Of a stretch of 64,000 bases of DNA, positions 26,278 to 36,670 are shown in pieces; the stretch's first letter is position 1; every line of letters begins with the position of its first letter. Both the position numbers and the translations under genes were made by a program. This stretch comes from Flectobacillus rivi (GTDB taxonomy: Bacteria; Bacteroidota; Bacteroidia; Cytophagales; Spirosomataceae). Location: the NCBI RefSeq assembly GCF_030056655.1, contig NZ_JASHIE010000012.1, positions 165,552 through 229,551 on the forward strand, written 5' to 3'. The notes under the pieces were generated by a model, which saw only the letters and a list, made by a program, of their open reading frames with translations, was not told the DNA's origin and ran no database searches.

Positions 26278-29200
26278 CTATCTAATTACAGATACATGTT
26301 TTGTTTTTTCGTAACCATCTAGCTTTACACGAACAATAAATGAATTGAAAGGTATATTACTCAAATCAATTTGTTTACGTGAATCAAACTTTTCGACTAC
26401 GTAGGAAGAGAGTAAACGACCTACTAAATCATATACCGCAACCTGAGCACCTACCAAATCATCAGCCACTTCAACCGTAAAGATACCAGTAGTAGAAGGG
26501 TTTGGATAAATACTTAATCCATCAAGATTAGGGTCAGCTTTGAAAGCCTTCACTACCGAAGTTTTTGAGAAACAAACCAGCTTATTATCAGGCAAAGCTA
26601 TAGGAGTATAGGTAAAGCTAGAACGAACTTGGTAATTGCCATCCATTCTTACTTTGATATTTTTAGCATTACCAGTAATTACTTTTCCATTCAATAGCCA
26701 CTCATATCCGTTTGTATCGCCATCACCTGTCGACTCAATAGTATAAGAACCTACTTGTGTAACTACAGGTGTTACAGGAGTTGCTCTAACATCGATAAAT
26801 CTCTGTGTAGAGGCAGGAGAAAAACATCCGTTAAAGTCCTGAACACGTACTGTATAGTTACCTCCACGTTTGGCATACCAAACATTATTGGCACCATATC
26901 CTAATGAATCAGCACCAACCCACCAATAAGCTTTGAAGTTACTTATAGTACTAATTTGAACACTATCACCAGAACAGAATATGGTATTACCATTTGCAAA
27001 AATATTTGTTGAAGCAGGAAGCGCATTTACCTTAGCTTCGATTGGATTAGAAGGCTTAGACAAACACTTAAAACCATTGATAGTTTGAACCGTATATAAA
27101 CCTGCTTGATTAATCGTAATACTTCTGGTACTAGCACCATTACTCCATTTGTAGCCTACATCAGCAGACGAATTGAGCGTAAGACTTTTATCAGCACAGA
27201 AAGGATTTTGTCCTACTGCTGTAATAATTGGAACAGTTGGCAATGGATTTACCGTAATTTTTGCAGTATCAGAATACGCAACAGATTGACAACCATTAGC
27301 ATCTGTAACCTGTACAGCATACCCTCCTGCTCCTTTGGCATACAAATCTCTTGTTACTACTGACAATGCAGCACCATTAAAAGTCCATTTGTAAGATGCT
27401 GTATTATTAGGTAATGTATTTGGCAAACTAGAACGTAACAAAGCGCTATCGCCATCACATATAATTTTACCATTTACAGCTAAGATAACAGGCTTGGTCG
27501 GTAGGGCATTGATTTTAACAACCTGTGCTGTTGAATATGCAGAATTACAAGTTTGTGAGTCCTGTACCTTCACACTATATTGACCCGATGCTTTTAAAAT
27601 AACTGTACTTGTTGTCGCTATCTCTTGCTGAGTTTCTTCATTTCTCCAACTAAACTTTTCTACATTACCGTTGGCATAAAGCGCTACTAAAGTAACTGTA
27701 TTGCCTTCACACACACTCGTAGGAGTCACTGCAAAAATAGTAGGAGCAAGCGGAGCAACTAATACTACAATTCTTGATTTATCAGAATTTGGAGAAATAC
27801 ACCCTTTGGCAGATCTTGTTTGTACACTATACACTCCTGCTTTATTAATAGTAATTGCTCTATCAAAACTTGTACTTTGAGTAGCACTTGTAGAATCCGT
27901 CCAGATATATTGAGTTTCAGAAACAGATGAGGTTAGTGTAACACTTTTATCAGGACAGAATGTCAATGGACCACTAGCAGTTATCACTGGTTTAACAGGA
28001 AGAGGGTTAACAACTACTGGTACATTGGTTGATGCTAAGACCGAGCGACATCCTTTATCGTTAATCGCAATGACATTATAGTTACCTGTAGTACGAACCG
28101 TGATAAATGGTGTTGTTTCACCTGTATTCCAAAGATAGTTATCTGACTGAGAAGACGTAAGCACTACTTGTCCACCATCACAAAACTCCAACGCTGAGGA
28201 GTATCCAATCACAGGCTGCGCAGGTCTGCCATTAATTGTGACTGCATACACTGATGAAACTATCGATTTACAGCCTAATGTATCTGTATAAACAACAGAA
28301 TAATTTCCTGCATTTTTTATAACAATATTTTTTGTAGTTCTGCTATCTGTCCATAGAAATGTTCCTTTTACATAGTTATTTGTAACACCAAGCTGAACAC
28401 TATCGCCTGTACAAACCCCTAAGTTAAGGCCATTTTGAAGAATAGGGTTATTAGTAAAAGTTACAAGACTCAAAGCTGGTGTAGCAGGTCGAGCATTCAT
28501 CTTAGTCGTTACAGGATCAGAAGCAACAGAGTAGCAACCATTTGCATCCAAGGCACGTACGGTAATGATAGAAGATTTTCTAATAATCAACTTTGTTGTC
28601 GTATTGGTAACTGTGTCTGCATCTGTGTTTCTATACCAGACATTTTTATTGGCCGTATAAGATGAAGATAGTCCTACAGTAAAGCCTTCACAAAAAATAA
28701 TCGGAGCATCAACTGTAATGGTAGGTTTAGCAGGAAGTGTATTAACGACAACTACTACAGAGTTAGACACTGGAGACTGACAACCAAACGAATTAGTAAA
28801 GGTAAGGTTGTATGTTCCCGCAGTTTTCACATATATAGTCTGGGTAGTTTTGGTATTACTCCATAAATATGAACCCGATCCTTTATTGTCAGAGCTTAGC
28901 AAAATACTATCTCCTGCACAAATTTTAACAGTTCCATTTGGTGTTATTACTGGTGCCGTTGGTACGGGATTTACAGTAATTACCATTGGGTTTGATGCAG
29001 GTGATTTACAACCACTGCTATTTACTGCACGCACTGTAACTGAATTAGAAATTGATACTCGAATAGTATTAGCACCAGTTGTTGTTGTATCTCCACCAAT
29101 CGAACGACTCCACAAGTTACTACCAGCACTATAAGACGAAGTTAACGTGACGTTTCCACCGTTACAAAATGTAGTTACTCCACCCGCTGAAATCGTGGGT

Positions 29201-30249
29201 TTTGCTGGTAAAGCATTTACGACAACAGTTACTACATTTGATGAAACTGACTCACATCCACTAGCATTTTTAAACTTAACAGAATAGGTACCTGCTGTTT
29301 TTGCATAAATACTTTGACCCAACGATGCGTTACTCCATGTATAAGTACCTGTACCTTTATTATCTGAACTAAGTAAGATACTATCTCCTGCACAAATACT
29401 TACGCTTCCGCTTGGCGTTACAACAGGAGCAGATGGATAACTACTCATTGTTGTTGTAACAGCATCTGAAGCAGGTGACACACAACCATTGGCATCCCTT
29501 GCAACAACATATACAGAGTTGGCGTCGCTCACTGTTAATTTGGCAGAACCAGTTGTAGTTGTCGAACCACCCACAGTTCTTGACCAGATATTGCTTCCAG
29601 CTGTATATGATGAACTAAGTCCTACCGAACCGCCAGTACACAAAGACAAACTTCCATCGGGAGTAATGGTAGGTTTTGCTGGTGCGGAAGGATATAGTGA
29701 TAAGGTAATCACATTAGAGGTTGCAGAGCAATTAGAAGTTGCATCTGTAGTACTAACTGAAAAGGAATAATTACCCCCAGTTACAATAGAGTTACCTGCA
29801 ATTGATAAGCTTTGTAATGAACCAACTGAAGTGCCATTTCTGCTCCATGAGTAATTGGCAGCGGTTGTAGATGAAAGTGTTATACTACCAGTCCCACAAA
29901 AAACACCAGAAGTAGAGCCATTTGCAGAAATTACAGGAGTGGTAGGTACAATTTGAGCAACCGTATAAGCGCTCACCGAAAGCCATGCTCCTCCAACTGT
30001 TTCTTTGTATCTAGCCGAATAGGTACCAGGGCTCACGATAATAGTACTATCAGAACCAACAACAGTCGATGTTTGTGTATTAGTCCATTCGTAGGCTGCT
30101 TTACTTTTAGGTAGTCTAAGCTTTACCGTGCCGTTTCCAGTACAAATATAAGTTCCTGATACAGGTGTGATGGTAACTTGTGAAATTCCGTATAGTATCG
30201 TCAAACAATTCAACAATACGAAAAAGAAGAGTTTGAAAATTTGTTTCAT
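26278..30249 (-). CDS. Giant secreted Ig-repeat protein with T9SS sorting domain
   Basis: A 1323-residue protein with a signal peptide (MKQIFKLFFFVLLNCLTILYGISQ). About 15 Ig-like repeats of about 80 residues follow. Each has the pattern P..P.I...G...FC.GDSV.L.SS ... W.....T..I.V...G.Y.V...D.NGC.S..S, with two Cys probably forming a disulphide. Alternating repeats 3/5 and 4/6 are most alike, suggesting duplication of a two-repeat unit. The C-terminus is a T9SS type A sorting domain (LSIYPNPSTTGIFTVEV ... KTKHVSVIR). No enzyme domain is seen, so it is probably an adhesin or surface-layer stalk. Confidence 0.88.
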   Translation of the reverse strand: MKQIFKLFFFVLLNCLTILYGISQVTITPVSGTYICTGNGTVKLRLPKSKAAYEWTNTQTSTVVGSDSTIIVSPGTYSARYKETVGGAWLSVSAYTVAQIVPTTPVISANGSTSGVFCGTGSITLSSTTAANYSWSRNGTSVGSLQSLSIAGNSIVTGGNYSFSVSTTDATSNCSATSNVITLSLYPSAPAKPTITPDGSLSLCTGGSVGLSSSYTAGSNIWSRTVGGSTTTTGSAKLTVSDANSVYVVARDANGCVSPASDAVTTTMSSYPSAPVVTPSGSVSICAGDSILLSSDNKGTGTYTWSNASLGQSIYAKTAGTYSVKFKNASGCESVSSNVVTVVVNALPAKPTISAGGVTTFCNGGNVTLTSSYSAGSNLWSRSIGGDTTTTGANTIRVSISNSVTVRAVNSSGCKSPASNPMVITVNPVPTAPVITPNGTVKICAGDSILLSSDNKGSGSYLWSNTKTTQTIYVKTAGTYNLTFTNSFGCQSPVSNSVVVVVNTLPAKPTITVDAPIIFCEGFTVGLSSSYTANKNVWYRNTDADTVTNTTTKLIIRKSSIITVRALDANGCYSVASDPVTTKMNARPATPALSLVTFTNNPILQNGLNLGVCTGDSVQLGVTNNYVKGTFLWTDSRTTKNIVIKNAGNYSVVYTDTLGCKSIVSSVYAVTINGRPAQPVIGYSSALEFCDGGQVVLTSSQSDNYLWNTGETTPFITVRTTGNYNVIAINDKGCRSVLASTNVPVVVNPLPVKPVITASGPLTFCPDKSVTLTSSVSETQYIWTDSTSATQSTSFDRAITINKAGVYSVQTRSAKGCISPNSDKSRIVVLVAPLAPTIFAVTPTSVCEGNTVTLVALYANGNVEKFSWRNEETQQEIATTSTVILKASGQYSVKVQDSQTCNSAYSTAQVVKINALPTKPVILAVNGKIICDGDSALLRSSLPNTLPNNTASYKWTFNGAALSVVTRDLYAKGAGGYAVQVTDANGCQSVAYSDTAKITVNPLPTVPIITAVGQNPFCADKSLTLNSSADVGYKWSNGASTRSITINQAGLYTVQTINGFKCLSKPSNPIEAKVNALPASTNIFANGNTIFCSGDSVQISTISNFKAYWWVGADSLGYGANNVWYAKRGGNYTVRVQDFNGCFSPASTQRFIDVRATPVTPVVTQVGSYTIESTGDGDTNGYEWLLNGKVITGNAKNIKVRMDGNYQVRSSFTYTPIALPDNKLVCFSKTSVVKAFKADPNLDGLSIYPNPSTTGIFTVEVADDLVGAQVAVYDLVGRLLSSYVVEKFDSRKQIDLSNIPFNSFIVRVKLDGYEKTKHVSVIR

Positions 30250-30428
30250 AATTGCTAATATTTTACTCTTTTGGGATGCTTTCTAAATGAGATGTGCATT
30301 CTTTATATGGGTCAAAGTACTTTATTATATTTCTTCTTTAAAAAGCAATTAGATGGGGTTGGCAAGATGTACTTATTTTGCAAGAGAATAAGTACATCTT
30401 TTCTTAGGTGAGCTATTAATATTCTAGA

Positions 30429-31502
30429 TTATTCAGCGAAATCGTGATCGTTGCCTTCTTCGATTTCTTCCTCATTTTGTTCTTCTTCTGGTTGTACGAA
30501 TGATTCTTGAGCTTTCTGTAATGAGCCCCAAATCATATCTTTCAATTCCATAAGTCCTTGTTGCATCACTGATGAAATCATTACATAAGGAAGATTTTCT
30601 GGAATCTGTGTTTTAATTCTTGCTAAATCTTCATCTTCTGTAACTAAGTCCATCTTCGAAATGGCAATCATGCGTTCTTTATCCAACAAAGCTGGATTGT
30701 ATTCTTTGAGCTCATTCAGCAAAATTCTGTATTCTTCTGTAATGTCTTCGGCCGTAGCTGGAATCAAAAACAATAAGATAGAGTTACGCTCGATATGGCG
30801 CAAAAAGCGTGTTCCTAATCCTTTGCCTTCTGCTGCCCCCTCTATAATACCAGGAATATCAGCCATAACAAATGATTTGAAATCACGATAAGAAACTACA
30901 CCAAGGTTTGGAACCAAAGTGGTAAAGGGATAATCAGCGATTTCTGGTTTTGCAGCTGAAAGCACTGACAATAAAGTTGATTTTCCTGCATTTGGGAAAC
31001 CAACAAGACCTACATCGGCCAATACTTTTAGTTCAAGAATCACCCACATATCTTCGCCATCTTCACCAGGCTGAGAATGATGTGGTGCTTGATTGGTTGA
31101 GCTTTTGAAGTGCACATTACCCAAGCCTCCTCTACCGCCATGCAACAAGATTACTTCTTGCCCATCTTTGGTAACTTCTGCCAAAACTTCTCCTGTCTCA
31201 GGGTCTTTTGCAATCGTTCCTAGCGGAACTTCGATATACATATCTTGACCTTGTGCGCCAGTACGACGGCCACCTTCGCCTCCGTTTCCGTCTTTGGCAA
31301 AAATGTGTTTTTGATATTTTAAGTGGAGAAGTGTCCAGTGTTGGGCATTCCCTTTGAGGATAATATGTCCTCCACGACCACCATCGCCACCGTCTGGTCC
31401 ACCTTTGGGAACGTGCTTTTCACGACGAAAGTGAGTTGAACCTGCACCACCATGTCCAGAGCGAACGTTGATTTTTACGTAGTCAATGAAGTTTGATGTC
31501 AT
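30429..31502 (-). CDS. obgE: Obg family GTPase
   Basis: Ribosome-associated GTPase involved in 50S maturation and stress response. The 357 residues show the glycine-rich Obg fold (SGHGGAGSTHFRREKHVPKG, GGDGGRGGHI), then the G domain: G1 GFPNAGKSTLLSVLS, G2/G3 YPFTTLVPNLGVV and ADIPGIIEGA, G4 ISKMDL. The acidic C-terminal tail (EEEQNEEEIEEGNDHDF) is typical of the family. adk lies upstream on the same strand, 532 nt away. Confidence 0.95.
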   Translation of the reverse strand: MTSNFIDYVKINVRSGHGGAGSTHFRREKHVPKGGPDGGDGGRGGHIILKGNAQHWTLLHLKYQKHIFAKDGNGGEGGRRTGAQGQDMYIEVPLGTIAKDPETGEVLAEVTKDGQEVILLHGGRGGLGNVHFKSSTNQAPHHSQPGEDGEDMWVILELKVLADVGLVGFPNAGKSTLLSVLSAAKPEIADYPFTTLVPNLGVVSYRDFKSFVMADIPGIIEGAAEGKGLGTRFLRHIERNSILLFLIPATAEDITEEYRILLNELKEYNPALLDKERMIAISKMDLVTEDEDLARIKTQIPENLPYVMISSVMQQGLMELKDMIWGSLQKAQESFVQPEEEQNEEEIEEGNDHDFAE

Positions 31503-32034
31503 AATTACTAATTGAGATTTATAAAGGGCCTATGATTGTGGCCAATTGTAATGATTAAATACTATTTATTGAGATTTTCAAGCAGAGTGGTCAGGAGTTG
31601 TCAGTTTTTAGAAAACCCCTTCTGCTATTTGATAGTTCAATAAGGGAATTTGTCATGATAAAGTCTTATTCAACATTTCAACTTTATTGACAGAACATCT
31701 CCTATAAAACTTGGGGTTAGGTTTTTGACCTAGCTGAAGACCCATAGCCACGAGCTATAGACATATTTTCAGCGAGATTGAATAAGAATTGGCAGCTTCT
31801 ATTGTATCCTTTTGCAAAAATAAGCAATTCTAAGGCATTGACCTATAAGGAAGTAAATAACTAATTAATCGGGATAGCAAATTACGTTATTTCGTAAAGC
31901 AGTTCTTCTATTTTACGCTTGGGTCTACTGGGTTATAATAAACTAGGCTTTAGACAAAGGAATCGATGATTTGATTTGTCCAAAGCCTAGCTGTATGAGT
32001 GGTAAATGATGCGTGCGTAGTTACAAATAGCTAA
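31503..32034. other. Intergenic region between adk and obgE
   Basis: No gene is visible in these 532 bp. Small hairpins occur (ATAGC/GCTAT near 31744-31758; AGGT/ACCT near 31720) and a probable adk terminator at 31943-31990. No consensus promoter was found for obgE. Confidence 0.6.
31943..31990. terminator. Hairpin after adk
   Basis: Arms 31943-31958 and 31975-31990 are complementary over 16 bp with one mismatch. It lies 45 nt past the adk stop; a T tract is weak. Confidence 0.55.
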
Positions 32035-32607
32035 CTATTTTACTGCATCGATTGCACTACAAATATTTTGAAAAATTTCTTCAATAGCTCCAATACCGTC
32101 TACTTTACTCACTTTACCTTGTGCTTCGTAGTATGGCAATACGTGGATTGTTTTTGAGAAATATTCGTCAATTCTTTTCAAAAGTTTCTCTGCATCGTCG
32201 TCTGCGCGTCCACTTACTTTTTGGCGCTCAGCAATACGAGTTTTGATTTCGTCTTCTGTAACATCCAACTGAACTACTCCGTTGATACTTTGTCCGTTTT
32301 TCACTAAGAAAGCATCTAAAGCTTCAGCCTGAGGAACTGTTCTTGGGAATCCGTCAAAAATAAATCCTTCTGCTTGTGGATTATTTTTTACTTCTTCTTC
32401 CAACATTTCGATGGTAATCGAATCTGGAACTAAAAGTCCATCTGCAAGAATTTGTTTTACACGCTTACCAAGCTCAGTATCGTTGGCAATATGCCCACGG
32501 AACATATCGCCCGTAGAAATGTGTACTAAATTGTATTTTTCAATCAATTTGGCTGACTGTGTTCCTTTACCTGCCCCCGGAGGTCCAAACAAGACGAGAT
32601 TTAACAT
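32035..32607 (-). CDS. adk: Adenylate kinase
   Basis: Interconverts ATP + AMP and 2 ADP. The 190-residue form has the P-loop LFGPPGAGKGTQSAKL, HISTGDMFRGHI, GFIFDGFPRT and ITERxK-type arginines (KTRIAERQKVSGRADDD). It is the short-LID variant without the zinc-binding insert, as usual in Bacteroidota. The start at 32607 is fixed by the N-terminal strand MLNLVLFGPPG. Confidence 0.96.
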   Translation of the reverse strand: MLNLVLFGPPGAGKGTQSAKLIEKYNLVHISTGDMFRGHIANDTELGKRVKQILADGLLVPDSITIEMLEEEVKNNPQAEGFIFDGFPRTVPQAEALDAFLVKNGQSINGVVQLDVTEDEIKTRIAERQKVSGRADDDAEKLLKRIDEYFSKTIHVLPYYEAQGKVSKVDGIGAIEEIFQNICSAIDAVK

Positions 32608-32659
32608 TGGTTTAAACGTTGTTTTGTGAATTGAAAATTGTGTTTTGTTATAAGAGTTG

Positions 32660-32667
32660 CAAATTTA
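32660..32667 (-). promoter_or_regulatory. -7 element upstream of adk
   Basis: TAAATTTG on the minus strand, about 53 nt before the adk ATG. No TTG is found at the usual -33 distance. Confidence 0.45.
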
Positions 32668-32791
32668 CAAGAAGCACTTTGAATTACCGTCCTATCTACT
32701 AATTATTTAGCAAAAGGAATTATTTTACATTTCCTAGAATCAGGCATCTTGAAATCTGTCTTTTGATGTTTTTGGGGAATATCTCAAAAAC

Positions 32792-32832
32792 AAAAAGCGG
32801 AAAACCTTGTTATACAGGGTTTTCCGCTTTTT
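32792..32832. terminator. Bidirectional terminator after the DUF3050 gene
   Basis: A perfect 15-bp stem (32792-32806 and 32818-32832) flanked by A5/T5, with an 11-nt loop, lies 111 nt past the stop of the minus-strand gene. Confidence 0.85.
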
Positions 32833-32943
32833 ATCAATCTATTAACTATCTTAAAAAAATGGATTCTACTAATATGGAGGTTTTCCCAAAAGTCACCATA
32901 TTATTTCAAGAATCCTTAATCTTATTCATTCTTTGCTTAATTA

Positions 32944-33723
32944 CTATACCTCAACGGCTTGCACTTTAGCTTCTACTCCGTCCCAAAGTACTTTTCGCAT
33001 TTGTAAAGCCTTTACCGAATAGGTTAGTGCTTCTTGCCATTTTGTTTCATCTGTTCCGCAAAGTTCTGTTACCATCTGAATCGCCAAATGACTGTGGTGA
33101 TCGCCATCTACTTCGATATGGCGCTCTAGGTAATATCTAAACTTGGCAATACGTTCTGGCATTTCGGCGTGTAGATCTTTCACCATGGCAATAAACATGT
33201 CTGGAATCAAATCTTCACGACCAAATGTAAACACAGCGGCTTGAATATGTGGCTGGTTGGTAGCAATTACTTCAAAGGTAAAATTGACAAAATCCTTTAC
33301 ACTTTGACTTACACCTACAATATCCAATGCCTCTGAAACACTTGTTTTTTGGGATAATAACGCCAAAAACTGTTCAATTTGAGATAAGTCTGCACCTGAT
33401 TGTCTCATGGCATCCAGATATAACTCAAAATGGCTCATACGAACGCCTTCTTCGTCAACATCACTTTCCTCGCCATTGACAATTTCGTTAATTAAATAAC
33501 GAGTTTCGGCACTACCAACAGGAACCCAAGGTACTTCGACACACGTAAGGTTGCGCTGAAGAGCTTTGAGAATCGACATAAAATCCCATACTGCAAAAAT
33601 ATGGTCTTGCATAAAAAGCTGCAAATGTTCGATTTGATTGATTTGATGATATACTGAGTGATGGGTCAATGCCTCTCTTAAAGGGGCTATTGCTTCTTGG
33701 ATTTTATTGATTGAATTATTCAT
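32944..33723 (-). CDS. DUF3050 family protein (heme-oxygenase-like fold)
   Basis: A 259-residue protein from the ATG at 33723; a start five codons upstream is also possible. The pattern HHSVYHQINQIEHLQLFMQDHIFAVWDFMSILKALQ and the later HxxH-type helix (ERHIEVDGDHHSHLA) match DUF3050. Members are predicted to share the all-helical heme-oxygenase/TenA-like fold with metal-binding His/Glu. Function is unknown. It is probably a single-gene unit with its own terminator at 32792-32832. Confidence 0.8.
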   Translation of the reverse strand: MNNSINKIQEAIAPLREALTHHSVYHQINQIEHLQLFMQDHIFAVWDFMSILKALQRNLTCVEVPWVPVGSAETRYLINEIVNGEESDVDEEGVRMSHFELYLDAMRQSGADLSQIEQFLALLSQKTSVSEALDIVGVSQSVKDFVNFTFEVIATNQPHIQAAVFTFGREDLIPDMFIAMVKDLHAEMPERIAKFRYYLERHIEVDGDHHSHLAIQMVTELCGTDETKWQEALTYSVKALQMRKVLWDGVEAKVQAVEV

Positions 33724-33872
33724 GACAAACTTTTGCAATTGTAGATTTGGGATTGCTGATTTTAGATTTTACTATATTATTATTTACGAGAAAGGTATTT
33801 GTTTAGATTGTTTTAATCAAATATAAGGATTTATCCTAAGCTCCTATATAGTTTTCTGCGCTTAATATAAAT

Positions 33873-35969
33873 TTAACTAATTCTCGACCAGTTACTTTGA
33901 TTCGTTTTAAGAGAATCTATTTGCTCACGAATCATTGAATGTTCTTCTGCACTCAAATTGGGATCGGCCTCTAAAATGGCTTGGGCACACTCTCTTGCTA
34001 CTTTCAGTATTTCGCCATCTTTCGCCAAATCTGCAATTTGTAAATCGATAATACCACTTTGCTGAGTACCCGAAATATCCCCAGGACCTCGTAACTGTAA
34101 GTCTACATCGGCTATTTCGAAACCGTCGGTGGTGCGTACCATCGTTTCGATACGAGTACGACTATCCTTCGACAGTTTGAAGTCGGTCATCAAAATACAA
34201 AAGCTTTGTTCGGCGCCACGCCCTACCCTTCCTCTAAGCTGATGTAACTGTGCTAAACCAAACTTTTCGGCACTTTCAATCACCATGACTGAAGCATTAG
34301 GCACATTCACACCTACTTCAATTACTGTGGTTGCAACCATAATTTGGGTTTCTGCCTTTACGAATCTTTGCATTTCAAAATCCTTATCGGCAGGCTTCAT
34401 TTTTCCATGCACAATACTTACTTGGTATTCTGGAAAAGCTCTCACTATACTTTCATAGCCATCCATCAAGTCTTTATAATCCAACTTTTCGGATTCTTCT
34501 ATCAAAGGATAAACCACATACACCTGTCGCCCTTTCTGGATTTCATCACGCATAAAACCGAAAACATTGAGACGATGAGAATCATAGCGATGAACAGTTT
34601 TAATAGGTTTACGACCTTTGGGTAGTTCATCTATCACCGAAACATCCAAATCACCGTAGAGCGTCATTGCCAAGGTTCTTGGAATAGGCGTGGCCGTCAT
34701 GACCAAGATATGTGGGTGCATATATTTGTTTTTCTCCCAAAGTTTAGCTCGCTGTGCTACGCCAAAACGGTGTTGTTCATCTATCACACAAAGTCCTAAA
34801 TTTTGGAATTGCACTATATCCTCCAACAAAGCGTGCGTTCCAACGATGATTTTTACAGAGCCATCTAGTAAGCCTTCGTGAATCAAGGCACGAGCTTTTT
34901 TCTTAGTCGAACCAGTAAGTTTTTCGATTCTTATTCCTAGCAATTCGGCAAATTCCTTCAAACCTTGATAATGTTGATCGGCCAAAATTTCGGTTGGCGC
35001 CATCAAACAAGCCTGTGCTCCATTGTCGATTGCCAACAACATACAGATAAAAGCCACAATAGTTTTCCCCGAACCTACATCTCCTTGCAAAAGGCGGTTC
35101 ATTTGTCGCCCCATGCGCATATCGGCGAAGATTTCTTTAATTACTCGCTTTTGCGCATTTGTCAACGGAAAGGGAAGATACTCATCGTAAAAAATTTTTA
35201 GTAAAGCTGCACTTTTAAATATCTGACCTTCATAATCAACTCGGCGTAGCACTTTTTGTTTGATTAAGCGAAGTTGATTATAAAATAATTCTTCAAACTT
35301 CAAGCGTCGACGAGCCTGATGAAGCCACTGGTCAGAATGTGGCAGGTGAATATTATAAATGGCGTCTCGCTTGGCAACCAAACGATATTTTTGTAGCAAA
35401 AACGTAGGTAAATTTTCTCGAATCAGAGGATAGGCTTTTTCCAACAAAGCCCTTTGCATTAATGCAATCTGTTTGGATTCGATGTACTTTTTGCGGAGCT
35501 TTTCGGTAACACTATAAACGGGTTGGTAATAGCCTCCTTTTTCATTTGTCCCATTGAGTAACTCCAGTTCGGGATGTTGCATTTGTGGGCGTCCCTGAAA
35601 AAAGGATGGTTTACCAAAAAGTACATATTCAGCTCCCATTCGAAGGTGCTTTTCGAGCCAAGTAATTCCCTGAAACCAAGTCAATTCCATTGAACCTGTA
35701 CCATCGGTAAAAGTCCCTGTCAATCTTTGTTTGAAACCCTCTCCTACCTTCTCAAACGTGCGCAAACGACCTTTGATTTGGGCATATTCCATATCTTCAG
35801 TCAAATCGGATATGTAGTGAAACTGCGTTCGATCTTCATATCGAAATGGATAATACTGAATCAAATCCCCAAAAGTAAAAATCTGCAACTCTGTATTGAG
35901 TAATTGTCCACGCTGTGGTCCAACGTTTCGGAGTAACTCAATTCTAGTTTCAAAAAAATCGTTTTGCAT
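33873..35969 (-). CDS. recG: ATP-dependent DNA helicase RecG
   Basis: Branch-migrating helicase that remodels stalled forks. From the ATG at 35969 the protein has 698 residues. The N-terminal wedge/OB domain (RNVGPQRGQLLNTELQIFTFGDLIQYYPFRYEDRT region) precedes the helicase core: Walker A QGDVGSGKTIVA, motif II VIDEQHRFGV, motif III MTATPIPRT, motif VI QLHQLRGRVGRG. The C-terminal TRG-type segment (ELRGPGDISGTQQSG-like, here DVDLQLRGPGDISGTQQSG) is present. The upstream nine codons of the open frame are not needed. The next gene is divergent. Confidence 0.95.
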   Translation of the reverse strand: MQNDFFETRIELLRNVGPQRGQLLNTELQIFTFGDLIQYYPFRYEDRTQFHYISDLTEDMEYAQIKGRLRTFEKVGEGFKQRLTGTFTDGTGSMELTWFQGITWLEKHLRMGAEYVLFGKPSFFQGRPQMQHPELELLNGTNEKGGYYQPVYSVTEKLRKKYIESKQIALMQRALLEKAYPLIRENLPTFLLQKYRLVAKRDAIYNIHLPHSDQWLHQARRRLKFEELFYNQLRLIKQKVLRRVDYEGQIFKSAALLKIFYDEYLPFPLTNAQKRVIKEIFADMRMGRQMNRLLQGDVGSGKTIVAFICMLLAIDNGAQACLMAPTEILADQHYQGLKEFAELLGIRIEKLTGSTKKKARALIHEGLLDGSVKIIVGTHALLEDIVQFQNLGLCVIDEQHRFGVAQRAKLWEKNKYMHPHILVMTATPIPRTLAMTLYGDLDVSVIDELPKGRKPIKTVHRYDSHRLNVFGFMRDEIQKGRQVYVVYPLIEESEKLDYKDLMDGYESIVRAFPEYQVSIVHGKMKPADKDFEMQRFVKAETQIMVATTVIEVGVNVPNASVMVIESAEKFGLAQLHQLRGRVGRGAEQSFCILMTDFKLSKDSRTRIETMVRTTDGFEIADVDLQLRGPGDISGTQQSGIIDLQIADLAKDGEILKVARECAQAILEADPNLSAEEHSMIREQIDSLKTNQSNWSRIS

Positions 35970-36670
35970 GTTGTTATTTTTAAATGACAAAGGCACAGAA
36001 GCGAAAAGTTAGTGGGCAAAATTAATTTAATTTTACCCGCTATAAGCGCTAGGCTTTAAGCAGTAGTCTAAAAGTTGAAAAGTATTTCTCATGAAATAAG
36101 TAAACCTTTTTTGCCTACGGCTTACTGCTTAAAGCGTATTAATGCTGTCTTATTTTGCATTATAGCTTACGTGTTTACTTTACGCTTTGAATGTCCGTCA
36201 ATTGGGTCTCAGGTAAATGCGATGTAAAATATTTACAAATTTAACTTCTTCTCACATATCTTTCATGCGAAACAGCCATTGAGCGCTTTTTATCTTCCTA
36301 AATATTTTGTAAATTTAGTATTATTAGATTTTAACAAGTAACTATCTCAAAAAGTTATAAACACCCTTTTGTATCTGATTATTAATCATTTACAAAAGAG
36401 CAATACCAATACCACTGAAGTCGATTTCTGTCATTGAATAGATTATATTTACAAAAACATTCATTTACTAATTTGCTCCATATTGTAGGAGTTTTGTAGT
36501 AAATACTCCGTTCTCCCATCTACCCTTTTATCCTCAATTACTTTATAGTTTCTATCGTCAATGAGTATGAATGAGTTGTTCTAGCACAATTATTGCTAGA
36601 AATCCCTTAAGGCCCGCCAGCTTTAGTGAATCCGCTTAATGTAACACAACACTATAAGCCCTTATTTCAA
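35970..36670. other. Divergent intergenic region, recG and type B T9SS gene
   Basis: About 700 bp without a gene. A perfect 13-bp inverted repeat (36053-36065 and 36123-36135, 57-nt loop) starts from GCTTTAAGCAGTA. A short family C word (GACAAAGGCACAGA) begins at about 35984. No convincing promoter pair was found. Confidence 0.5.

Noticed and set aside
32763..32969. Short plus-strand open frame over the DUF3050 terminator
   Set aside because: It spans a perfect terminator stem and overlaps the end of the DUF3050 gene; no family pattern.
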